The notes below the pieces were generated by a model. The model did not search any database, was not told the origin of the DNA, and saw only the letters and a program-made list of their open reading frames with translations. A DNA stretch of 64,000 nucleotides from UBA2334 sp964396895 (GTDB taxonomy: Bacteria > Pseudomonadota > Gammaproteobacteria > Burkholderiales > Burkholderiaceae_C), in the NCBI GenBank assembly GCA_964396895.1, contig CAYNGJ010000003.1:234419-298418 (forward strand), read 5' to 3'. A program made the translations under genes and the position numbers. Every line of letters begins with the position of its first letter. Positions within the stretch are counted from its first letter, which is position 1. This document shows, one piece after another, positions 24,539 to 32,595 of the stretch.

Positions 24539-25930
24539 TCACCACGAGCCCGCAACAAATGCATGGATTTTCGATGCTGTGTAATCCAGTTGATCGTTGG
24601 ATAAGCCGGGCCAAAGTCCGATCCAGAAGGTGTCGTGCATGATCCGGTTGGTGGTCGTCAGTTCTCCGACGATGCGGAAATGCCGATCACGCATATAGGG
24701 TTGGCGGGTCAGGTTGCCGCCGAAAAGCAGGCGGGTGCCAATGCCGTGCTCGGTGAGGTAGGCCAGCAGATCCCCTCGGAACACACCTGATTCTGGTCGC
24801 AGGGTGATGGGAAACCCAAACCAAGACGGTGCGCTGCCTGGCGTGGGTTGCGGCAGAGTCAGGTGGGTGCTGAGTGCTGACAGTTGAGCGCTCAGCCGGT
24901 CGAAGTTCTGACGCCTCGCCTGAATAAAACCACTGAGTCGGCCCAGCTGTGCCCAGCCGCAGGCTGCCTGCATGTCGGTGATTTTGAGGTTGTAGCCAAG
25001 GTGGCTGTAGGTGTATTTGTGGTCGTAGCCTTTGGGCAGATCGCCCAATTGCCAGTCAAAGCGTTTGCCACAGGTGTTGTCGCAACCGGTTTTGCACCAG
25101 CAATCGCGGCCCCAGTCTCGAAAAGATTCCGCAATGCTTTTCAATTCGGGGTCATTGGTCAATACGGCGCCACCTTCCCCCATGGTGATGTGGTGTGCCG
25201 GGTAGAACGACAGGGTGGCCAGGTCACCAAATGTGCCCACGTGACGGCCCTGGTACGTGCTGCCCAGAGCATCGCAGCAGTCCTCGATCAGCCACAGGCC
25301 GTGGGTCTTGGCAAACGCAGCCACGGCTGCCAAGTCAAATGGGTTGCCCAGTGTGTGGGCCACCATGATGGCTTTTGAGCGGGGCGACAGCGCTGCTTCC
25401 AGTTGGGCCGTGTCGATGTTGTACGTGGGTATCGACACATCCACAAACACCGGCACAGCCCCGTGCTGGAGGATGGGGTTGACTGTGGTTGGGAAGCCAG
25501 CAGCAACGGTGATGACCTCGTCGCCGGGGCGAATGGCCCTGGCACCCAATCGAGGCGATGTGAGGGTGGCGAAAGCCACCAGGTTGGCGGAGGACCCGGA
25601 GTTGACTGTCAGCACGTGATTCACGCCCACCATCCGGGCCAGGCCCTGCTCGAATGCGTCGTTGAAGCGGCCAGTGGTCAGCCAGCCATCAAGGGCTGCG
25701 GCGATCATTGCATCTTGCTCGGGAGGCCCAATGACCTTGCCGGACGGTGGGACAGGGTCAATCCCTGCGCGCCAGGGGGCTGGTGAAGGCGCCTTGGGGC
25801 GCAGCACCACCTCCACTTCTTGTCCGGCCCATTGTGGCAGTTGAACTTGGGCGCACCCAGCGGCATCCAGCGTCAGATGCTGGTGTTGGAACAAGGGCTC
25901 ATGCATGTCGAGGGGCAGATTTACGGACAT
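24539..25930 (-). CDS. rfbH: CDP-6-deoxy-4-keto-glucose-3-dehydratase (E1, RfbH/DdhC)
   Basis: A 463-residue PMP-dependent enzyme that removes the C-3 hydroxyl on the way to CDP-3,6-dideoxyhexoses. Two features are decisive: FYPAHHITMGEGG has His where aminotransferases have the PLP-binding Lys, and RDWGRDCWCKTGCDNTCGKR carries the cysteine cluster of the [2Fe-2S] site. The GYNLKITDMQAA segment is also typical. E1 needs an NADH-dependent flavodoxin-type reductase (E3, DdhD); none is encoded in this window. ATG 25930 overlaps rfbG by 32 bp; ATG 25906 is an alternative. Confidence 0.95.
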   Translation of the reverse strand: MSVNLPLDMHEPLFQHQHLTLDAAGCAQVQLPQWAGQEVEVVLRPKAPSPAPWRAGIDPVPPSGKVIGPPEQDAMIAAALDGWLTTGRFNDAFEQGLARMVGVNHVLTVNSGSSANLVAFATLTSPRLGARAIRPGDEVITVAAGFPTTVNPILQHGAVPVFVDVSIPTYNIDTAQLEAALSPRSKAIMVAHTLGNPFDLAAVAAFAKTHGLWLIEDCCDALGSTYQGRHVGTFGDLATLSFYPAHHITMGEGGAVLTNDPELKSIAESFRDWGRDCWCKTGCDNTCGKRFDWQLGDLPKGYDHKYTYSHLGYNLKITDMQAACGWAQLGRLSGFIQARRQNFDRLSAQLSALSTHLTLPQPTPGSAPSWFGFPITLRPESGVFRGDLLAYLTEHGIGTRLLFGGNLTRQPYMRDRHFRIVGELTTTNRIMHDTFWIGLWPGLSNDQLDYTASKIHAFVAGSW

Positions 25931-27002
25931 CGTTGGAGAATTCGGTCAACTGTTGGTGACAGGCCTCGGCGGCGGACAAATTGTCGGGGGTGCGCACGGC
26001 AAGGTGCCACTGTACCGTGCGTTGCACAGCGGTTGGCGCGTCCCACACGGCGCGCCAGCCCAGTTGCTGCTGTGCCTTGCTGCAGTCCAGACGGAGTTGA
26101 CCCGCTTCGTGCGGATGGGCAACTGGCGCATCGATGGTCCATTGCGCAGGCGTTGGCCACAGGTTGGCTATGACGCTCACCATGTCTGTCACAGACAGGC
26201 AGTCTTGCGGTGCGGGGCCAAAATTCCAGGCATCGGCCCAGCGTTGACCTTCTTGGTGCAGCCGCTGGGCCAATTGAAGGTAGCCGTTGAGGGGGTCCAG
26301 CACGTGTTGCCAGGGCCGAACGGCGTGGGGGTTTCTCAGTCGCAGCGGCTGAGACTGCTCAAAGGCAGCCAAGGCATCGGGCAGTAGGCGGGAGGGCGTG
26401 CGGTCACCGCCACCAATCACATTGCCCGCGCGGGCTGTGGCAACGGCCACGCCCTGCGCCGCAAGGAAACTGCGCCGGTAGCTGGCCACCACCAGTTCTG
26501 CGGCCCCTTTGCTGGCCGAGTAGGGGTCATGTCCCCCCATGGGGTCTGATTCCCTATAACCCCATGGCCATTCATTATTTTCATAGCATTTATCGCTTGT
26601 AATTACAGTGATAGAGGTCAATTTCTTGCATAATCTGGCGCACTCCAGCACTTGGGCCGTGCCCACCACGTTGACCGAAAAAGTCTCCACGGGCTGGCGG
26701 TAGCCCGTGGGGACCACGGCCTGCGCGGCCAAGTGAAACAGCACGTCCGGATTAGCGGCTTGCATGGCCGCTTGCAACCGGTCGCCGTCACGGATGTCCG
26801 CCAGGGTTGAACTGGCCATTCGCGCAGACAGACCCAACAGATCATGCAGGTTGTCGGCGTACTCAGGTGGGTGCGCGTAGCCGTGAACCTCCGCCCCCAT
26901 TTCGCCCAACCAGAACGACAGCCAAGCGCCCTTGAAGCCCGTGTGACCGGTCAGAAACACCCGTTTGCCGGCCCAAAAGTTCGGGTTCACCAGATTTTCC
27001 AT
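25899..27002 (-). CDS. rfbG: CDP-glucose 4,6-dehydratase
   Basis: A 367-residue SDR that converts CDP-glucose to CDP-4-keto-6-deoxyglucose. It has the NAD loop FLTGHTGFKGAWLS, HLAAQAVVPTGYRQP, ITSDKCYEN and DPYSASKGAAEL with Tyr-X3-Lys; RAGNVIGGGD and RPWQHVLDPL are typical of RfbG. ATG 27002 fits family N-termini (MENLVNPNFWAGKRV); an upstream TTG at 27023 is less likely. It overlaps rfbF by 16 bp. A short AT-rich patch around 26570-26635 codes for the conserved ITSDKCYEN motif and does not break the frame. Confidence 0.95.
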   Translation of the reverse strand: MENLVNPNFWAGKRVFLTGHTGFKGAWLSFWLGEMGAEVHGYAHPPEYADNLHDLLGLSARMASSTLADIRDGDRLQAAMQAANPDVLFHLAAQAVVPTGYRQPVETFSVNVVGTAQVLECARLCKKLTSITVITSDKCYENNEWPWGYRESDPMGGHDPYSASKGAAELVVASYRRSFLAAQGVAVATARAGNVIGGGDRTPSRLLPDALAAFEQSQPLRLRNPHAVRPWQHVLDPLNGYLQLAQRLHQEGQRWADAWNFGPAPQDCLSVTDMVSVIANLWPTPAQWTIDAPVAHPHEAGQLRLDCSKAQQQLGWRAVWDAPTAVQRTVQWHLAVRTPDNLSAAEACHQQLTEFSNDVRKSAPRHA

Positions 27003-27760
27003 GGCGCCTGTCCGCTGCTCCAAAGCTCTTCTAGGTAGTTCTTGTCACGCAGGGTGTCCATGGGACGCCAAAAGCCAGCGTGTTGGTAGGCTGCCAGCTG
27101 TCCATCAGTGATGAGTTGTCTGATGGGCTCGTTCTCCCAAATGCATGAATCCCCGTCGATCAATGCCAATACCTGAGGGGACAGCACAAAAAAACCGCCA
27201 TTGATCAGGCCGCCGTCACCCATGGGCTTCTCGGTGAAGCCGGACACCTTTTCTCCGTCCAGGTTGAGGCTGCCAAAGCGACCGGGCGGAGCCACCGCCG
27301 TGACGGTGGCTTTGAGACCGTGCGCTCGGTGGAAGGCCAGCTGCGCGGTCACATCCAAATCAGACACGCCATCGCCGTAGGTGAAGCAGAACAGTTCGTC
27401 GTTTTCGACAAACTGGCGCACACGGGCGAGTCGTCCACCGGTTTGGGTGGCATCTCCGGTGTCCACCAGGGTCACACGCCAGGGCTCTGCGTGGCGTTGG
27501 TGAATTTCCATGCGGTTGTTGGACATGTCGAACGTGACATCGGAGGTGTGCAAAAAATAGTTGGCGAAATACTCCTTGATGACATAACCCATGTAGCCGC
27601 AGCAGATCACGAAGTCGTGAATGCCGTGGGCCGAATAGCCTTTCAGGATGTGCCACAGCAGCGGTTTTCCGCCGATATAGACCATGGGTTTGGGGCGTGA
27701 GCCCGTTTCTTCGCTGATGCGGGTGCCGAGCCCCCCGGCCAGAATCACTGCTTTGACCAT
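26987..27760 (-). CDS. rfbF: Glucose-1-phosphate cytidylyltransferase
   Basis: A 257-residue nucleotidyltransferase making CDP-glucose from glucose-1-phosphate and CTP. The N-terminal signature is AVILAGGLGTRISEETG with KPMVYIGGKPLLWHI; FTYGDGVSDLDV carries the metal-binding Asp; GFTEKP and INGGFFVLSP complete the active site; WRPMDTLRDKNYLEELW closes the protein as in other RfbF enzymes. It is the first of the three ordered CDP-sugar genes rfbF-rfbG-rfbH and starts 15 bp after the giant glycosyltransferase gene. Confidence 0.96.
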   Translation of the reverse strand: MVKAVILAGGLGTRISEETGSRPKPMVYIGGKPLLWHILKGYSAHGIHDFVICCGYMGYVIKEYFANYFLHTSDVTFDMSNNRMEIHQRHAEPWRVTLVDTGDATQTGGRLARVRQFVENDELFCFTYGDGVSDLDVTAQLAFHRAHGLKATVTAVAPPGRFGSLNLDGEKVSGFTEKPMGDGGLINGGFFVLSPQVLALIDGDSCIWENEPIRQLITDGQLAAYQHAGFWRPMDTLRDKNYLEELWSSGQAPWKIW

Positions 27761-27775
27761 GTGTTCTCTCAGGCC

Positions 27776-30700
27776 TCAGCGGTTGATGGGATCAAAAATG
27801 GCGTTGAACCATGCATCGGTGTGCACAGTCAGTGCATAGCGGGTTTTCACCCAATGGTTCAGCCGTGTGCCGAGGTCGGCGCGCAAGGATTCATTGCCGA
27901 TGAGCTGTTCAAGGGCGGTGATCCAAGCGTCCACTTCGTTGGAGACCCTTACCACAGGCGGGTCGTCGGTCCGGAAGGGGTACACATCCGAGCACACCAC
28001 CGGCCAACCCATGGCCCCATATTCCAGCAGGCGCAGGTTGCTTTTGCAGGTGTTGAACAGGTTGTCTTCCAGAGGGGCAATGGCAATGTCCAGGTCTAGG
28101 TTGGCCAATGTTTGGGGATACACACCGATGGACACGAAGGGGTGCACCTCTGTGACGTGGGGCTGTATGGATGGCGGGCACATGCCCATGAACACCCAGT
28201 CCACCCGAGCGCCGAAGTGCGCCACCACGGACTGGATCATGTCCAAGTCACCCAGGTGCTGTTGCGCACCCGCCCAACCGACACGGAGCTTGCCCCGTCG
28301 TTCGCGCGGTGTCACGGGCAGGTTGAACCACGTGGCCTCCACCAGCGCATTGGGGATGACGCGTGTTTCCGGTACAAAGGCTTGGTAGTACTCCCTCAGT
28401 GGCTCGGTGGTCACCACCAGCCGGTCTGACAGCTCCAAGGCACGGCGCAGCCGAGTGTTCCCTTCACGCTTGTGGTACGCGTGCAGTTGGTGTTTGCCGG
28501 GCAGGTTCCCGAAGAGGTCGTCCAGCATGTGGACAATGCCCAGTTGCGGCATGTTGAGCCGGTATTCCTCCAGCCGCGCGAGTTGCAAGTCCCCAATGGC
28601 GTTTTGCACGATCAACCTGTCCAGGCCCGAGCGCACCAGTTCGATGGAGTTGGGCACTCGGCTGATGTCCCGGTTGATGGGGTACACCACACAGCTCTGC
28701 GCCCTGCCTTCGTTCTGCAGGGCGTTGAGGGGCTCGATCACCCGGTACTGACCCGACCCGCTGGACAGTGGCAGCGCAACCACTCGGGGCCTGTCCCGCC
28801 GGGATGGCTGCCAGTCAATGACGATGTCCTGTTCCAGATCGAACGGTTGTGACAGCGACAGGTTGCGGTTGTAGTTGGGGTCGGCACCCAAAGCGGAAGT
28901 CCAACGGGTGGTCAGCAGCCGACGCTCCTGGAGCTCAGCCTGTCGCATCGCCAGGGTGTCTTCTGGCAGCCGCTGGCGCTCTTCCCGCGTTTTCCCCCCC
29001 TGGTGCAGCACACTGACTTGGGCCGACCAGACATGGCGCAGCCCTTGGGCGTTGGCCCGCAAGGCCAAGTCCAGTACGGGCAGAAACACGGGGAAGTGGG
29101 CACCGTCAAACCCGCCCAGGCGTTGAAAGTGAGGGGCGCTGACCAAAAAGAAATGGGGTGCAAAGGCGCTCACGTCCTGGGCGGCCTGAAGCCGACCATA
29201 GGGGCCACTCTCCAGCACATTGCCTTTTTCGCCGCAGTAGCTGGCGAACAGGCCTTCCAGCCCCAAAAAGGCCGGGCCAGCACACATCACCGGATCGGGG
29301 CTGCCCGGCTTGACCAGACGCGGCGCCACGGCCACCACGTCGGGTTGGTTGATCAGGCCGCACAGTGGCTCCAGCCAGTGGTCGTGCACGATCTCGGTGT
29401 CATCGTCAGCAAACAGCAGCACATTGCCTTGCGCCTCGGCAGCCCCTGCATTGAGCGCTGTGGCATGGGAATAGGGCTGGTTGGCCAAGGCAATGACCCG
29501 TGTGGTGAACGGTGTGCTGACGTCCGCCACGGCTTGCTCGACCCGGTCTGCAAACTCGTGATCGGCCACCACCAGAACCTCCAGCAAGTGCTCGCTCCCA
29601 TGGGTGACCATGGATTGCAGCAAGCAGCCCAGGTAGCCCGTCTGGGTGGCGCAGGGGACGATCACGCTCACACGCTGGGCACCTGGTGTGTACACCACGT
29701 CTCGCAGGCCGCGGTTGGCATTGGCCCGCACGGTCGCGGTCAGGCCCACTCGGTTCAGGTGCGCGTGCACCTGAGATTGTTCTGTGGCCAATTGCTCGTC
29801 GGTCAAGGTGCCAGTGCCGTGCACCAGCAAGTTGTCGATGTGGCACAGACCCTGGCGGCCTTGCGTTTCCAGCGCGCGCAATGCAAATGCATAGACACCC
29901 TCGTAGCGGTGACTTTCCGGGTGTTTTTTCCAGCCACGGGCCTGCAGCAAGACGGCTTCGCCCAGGTGGTTGGTGCTCCTCAGCCACTCCACGTTGGCGT
30001 GCGGTTTGAAATGGGGGTACAGCATCCGCCCCTGGGAGTGCACATCTTCATCGGCGTACAGCACCATTGCGGTGGAGTGTTGCGCGTTGATGGCCATCTC
30101 AAGGGTGCAGTGGGATGCCAGCATGACCCCCGCCCGCATGGCCAGCACCCAGGGGGCTTGTAGGTGGTCCAGGGGGCCGGTGGTCTGTGGGGGCACCTCG
30201 GTGTCGTTCGCCCACACCGATGGCAGTTGCACCCACTTCAGAGCGCCGGATGGGTCGTCGCCAAACGGATCGGGGAGGGCACTCACGATGCACAGCTCGG
30301 ACGGCTGCAGCAGGCTGCTGCCCAGCGATTCCAGGGTGTCGGCCAGTGCATCCATGTCGCTGTCTGCGTACACCACGGCCGCCATCGCCGGTAGGCGACC
30401 GGAAGCGACATAGGTGCCGTAAATTTCACCGTCGATTTCCCGCAGCGTGGAGCGTTCGGTCCATTGGGCCAGTTGCTGGTTGACCCGCAGCTGCTTGATG
30501 CGGTCGGCCCGCAGTGCCGCCGCCGGCAGCGTTTCGTCGGTGGCGGGCAGTGACAGCACCACTTGTTCGGGCCAGGCCTTGGGCCAGGGTGTTTGTTGGG
30601 CAGCTGCCTGTGTTCGGGCCACGAACTCGGCCACATCGTTTTCCCAACCTTGCAGCAGTTGGCGGTACTGTGCCAGCAATTCGGTGACTTGCCAGGGGGC

Positions 30701-31468
30701 AATGGCGGCGTGCGTTGGCCATGCGGAAGTTTCGGCCAATCCGATGGACGCCAGGGGCTGGTCGGGTTGGGCGGCGCTGGTCGGCCACGCGACCGGGGTG
30801 TGCACATGGATCACTTGGCAACCCAATGCCCGGGCCACCACCGACAGCTCGGTGGGCTCATACAGGTACACGGTGTGGGCCTGTGCCAGGCGGGTCCGCA
30901 GTGCATCCTCCTGAGCGAGGTCCGCTCGGGTCAGCCGAGCGGCGTCGGGGGGCAGCTCACTGTTCAACCCACCGGCGGCCAGAAAACGCTCGGCATACAC
31001 CAAGCTGTGCGTGCGGGGGGCGATCGATGCCGGGGCCGTCAGGTCCAGAAAAGGCAACCGCAGCCGGTGGGTGGGGTCGTCACAGGTCCAAGCCCAAGTG
31101 CTGGTGGCGTCCGGTGTGTGGAGGGTAAATGGCGGTGGATTAAAATAATAGTGAACTTTCGTTCCCAAATCAGCGCTGAATGCCAATTTTTCATCCAAAA
31201 ATACCACGATGGGGCATTTCTGGGCCGCATGGTGTTGGGCGCGCACCTGATCGTGGACCCGGGGGGTCCACAGCGTGGGGTGGGTGTCGGTCGTGACCAT
31301 CCATGACTCTTGCCCTGCCTGATTCAGCCAACTGCACAACCGATGCAGCGCGCGATTGCCCGCATCGCCTTTGCGATAGCCGGTGGCCACAAAGTAGTAT
31401 GGGTGGTGAGCGCTTTCTGCGCTGGCGGTGCTGGGCGGCACAGGGCCAATGGGCGGACTCAGGATCAT
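27776..31468 (-). CDS. Giant multidomain glycosyltransferase (proximal copy, GT2 site intact)
   Basis: A 1,230-residue protein, paralogous to the product of 7956-11705. The N-terminal part (ATGYRKGDAGNRALHRLCS) and YEPTELSVVARALGCQVI resemble a GT-B-like sugar-nucleotide fold. A first GT2-like module has VLYADEDVHS near residue 470. A canonical GT2 module spans about 590-830 with VSVIVPCATQTGYLG, and LLFADDDTEIVHDHW (DXD near residue 683). The C-terminal third is GT4-like (RVGWAGAQQHLGDLDMI, LDLDIAIAPLEDNLFN, LRLLEYGAMGWPVVCSD). It is the first gene of the glycosylation run, 81 bp downstream of a flagellin gene and without an obvious ribosome-binding site. Likely adds one or more sugars to flagellin or its glycan. 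Confidence 0.85.
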   Translation of the reverse strand: MILSPPIGPVPPSTASAESAHHPYYFVATGYRKGDAGNRALHRLCSWLNQAGQESWMVTTDTHPTLWTPRVHDQVRAQHHAAQKCPIVVFLDEKLAFSADLGTKVHYYFNPPPFTLHTPDATSTWAWTCDDPTHRLRLPFLDLTAPASIAPRTHSLVYAERFLAAGGLNSELPPDAARLTRADLAQEDALRTRLAQAHTVYLYEPTELSVVARALGCQVIHVHTPVAWPTSAAQPDQPLASIGLAETSAWPTHAAIAPWQVTELLAQYRQLLQGWENDVAEFVARTQAAAQQTPWPKAWPEQVVLSLPATDETLPAAALRADRIKQLRVNQQLAQWTERSTLREIDGEIYGTYVASGRLPAMAAVVYADSDMDALADTLESLGSSLLQPSELCIVSALPDPFGDDPSGALKWVQLPSVWANDTEVPPQTTGPLDHLQAPWVLAMRAGVMLASHCTLEMAINAQHSTAMVLYADEDVHSQGRMLYPHFKPHANVEWLRSTNHLGEAVLLQARGWKKHPESHRYEGVYAFALRALETQGRQGLCHIDNLLVHGTGTLTDEQLATEQSQVHAHLNRVGLTATVRANANRGLRDVVYTPGAQRVSVIVPCATQTGYLGCLLQSMVTHGSEHLLEVLVVADHEFADRVEQAVADVSTPFTTRVIALANQPYSHATALNAGAAEAQGNVLLFADDDTEIVHDHWLEPLCGLINQPDVVAVAPRLVKPGSPDPVMCAGPAFLGLEGLFASYCGEKGNVLESGPYGRLQAAQDVSAFAPHFFLVSAPHFQRLGGFDGAHFPVFLPVLDLALRANAQGLRHVWSAQVSVLHQGGKTREERQRLPEDTLAMRQAELQERRLLTTRWTSALGADPNYNRNLSLSQPFDLEQDIVIDWQPSRRDRPRVVALPLSSGSGQYRVIEPLNALQNEGRAQSCVVYPINRDISRVPNSIELVRSGLDRLIVQNAIGDLQLARLEEYRLNMPQLGIVHMLDDLFGNLPGKHQLHAYHKREGNTRLRRALELSDRLVVTTEPLREYYQAFVPETRVIPNALVEATWFNLPVTPRERRGKLRVGWAGAQQHLGDLDMIQSVVAHFGARVDWVFMGMCPPSIQPHVTEVHPFVSIGVYPQTLANLDLDIAIAPLEDNLFNTCKSNLRLLEYGAMGWPVVCSDVYPFRTDDPPVVRVSNEVDAWITALEQLIGNESLRADLGTRLNHWVKTRYALTVHTDAWFNAIFDPINR

Positions 31469-31549
31469 GTTGGATGGTGTGTTCGCGCTGAATTGCCTGA
31501 GCCTGGGTCACGCCGACCGCGGTTCGGTCAAGCGTGGGGACAGGAGCGT

Positions 31550-32410
31550 TCAGCGCAGCAGTGTAAGCACGTTTTGCGGGACTTGATTGGCCTGCGCAAT
31601 CATGGCGGTGCCGGCTTGCTGCAGGATTTGTGTGCGGCTCAGGTTGGCCGTCTCTGCGGCAAAGTCGGCATCCATGATGCGTCCCTTGGCGGCCGACTGC
31701 TGTTCGACCGAGCTGCGCAGGAAGCTGATGGTGTTCTCGAACCGGCTTTGAACCGCACCCAACTTGGCGCGGGAGGTGTTGACGGCGGAGATGGCGGCAT
31801 CGATGGCGGCGATGTTGGCGGTGTTGCCCGCATTGGTCGCGGTGGAAAGTGCCGATGCGGCACCCGCACCGAACACGCCTGACACCGCCGTGGTACCCAA
31901 CTCCAGGCTGCCAGAGGCAACGGTGATCTGCTGCGAGGTTCCCGTGTTGGCGCCCACCTGGAAGGTGAAGTTGCCGGCCACACCCGACAGCAGGCTTTGG
32001 CCGTTGAACTGAACGGACTGCAGGTTGCGCTGGATTTCAGAGCCCAGCTGCGTGTATTCGTCGTTCAGCTTGTCCACGTCACCGCCAGTGCCGGTGGTGT
32101 TGGTGCTGTTGGCGGCCTGGACCGACAGTTCCCGCATGCGCTGCAGCATTTCGGTGATGGTGTTCATACCGGCTTCGGCCGTCTGGGCCAGGGAGATGCC
32201 GTCGTTGGCGTTGCGGATGGCCACGTTCATGCCGCGCACCTGGGTGTCCATGCGGGTGGCAATGGCCAGGCCCGCCGCGTCATCCTTGGCGCTGTTGACG
32301 CGCAGGCCAGACGACAGGCGCTGCAGGGTGGTCGCCATCGAGGCGCTGTTCTGGATGGTGTTGCGCTGGGCGTTCAGCGACATCACATTGGTGTTGATGG
32401 ACATGGACAT
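31550..32410 (-). CDS. fliC: Flagellin (copy 1, nearest the glycosylation operon)
   Basis: A 286-residue short flagellin consisting mostly of the conserved D0/D1 coiled coils: N-terminal MSMSINTNVMSLNAQRNT and LSSGLRVNSAKDDAAGLAIA, C-terminal SRTQILQQAGTAMIAQANQ and PQNVLTLLR. The middle is small and rich in Ala, Ser, Thr, Asn and Gly, giving surface hydroxyls suitable for O-glycosylation. GAAGGAG precedes the ATG. Bases 31945-32400 are identical by eye to 32994-33449 in flagellin copy 2. No T-run terminator is visible between its stop and the downstream glycosyltransferase. Confidence 0.96.
   Translation of the reverse strand: MSMSINTNVMSLNAQRNTIQNSASMATTLQRLSSGLRVNSAKDDAAGLAIATRMDTQVRGMNVAIRNANDGISLAQTAEAGMNTITEMLQRMRELSVQAANSTNTTGTGGDVDKLNDEYTQLGSEIQRNLQSVQFNGQSLLSGVAGNFTFQVGANTGTSQQITVASGSLELGTTAVSGVFGAGAASALSTATNAGNTANIAAIDAAISAVNTSRAKLGAVQSRFENTISFLRSSVEQQSAAKGRIMDADFAAETANLSRTQILQQAGTAMIAQANQVPQNVLTLLR
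31945..32400 (-). repeat. 456-bp identical tract shared with flagellin copy 2 (first copy)
   Basis: Line-by-line comparison with 32994-33449 shows no difference over this stretch, which covers the N-terminal half of the flagellin. Outside it, the 3' halves and the leaders of the two genes differ at many positions. The sharp boundary points to recent gene conversion or recombination rather than uniform divergence. Confidence 0.85.
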
Positions 32411-32529
32411 GGTGGACTCCTTCAGGAAACGAGCAAAGACGGTTCAGCGGTCAAAACCACGCGGTCTGATGAAGCGTCTGTCTGGCGACGAACCCAACCG
32501 AGTGAGTAACTCAATTGTTTGAGTTGCAG

Positions 32530-32561
32530 AAAAAAACAAAGCCCCGATAAACGGGGCTTTT
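32530..32561 (-). terminator. Intrinsic terminator after flagellin copy 2
   Basis: On the minus strand AAAGCCCCG, a short loop and CGGGGCTTT form a 9-bp stem followed by GTTTTTTT. It lies 35 bp downstream of the copy 2 stop codon. A near-identical terminator follows fliD, which suggests terminator and leader were duplicated together with the flagellin gene. Confidence 0.85.
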
Positions 32562-32595
32562 GCCAGTCATTTGGCGGTGGAGGAAGGGTGGTGCA

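Noticed and set aside
26570..26635. AT-rich patch in rfbG resembling the end of the dispersed repeat (GCTATGAAAATAATG)
   Set aside because: It encodes the conserved ITSDKCYEN-type motif of CDP-glucose dehydratases in frame, so it is ordinary coding sequence.
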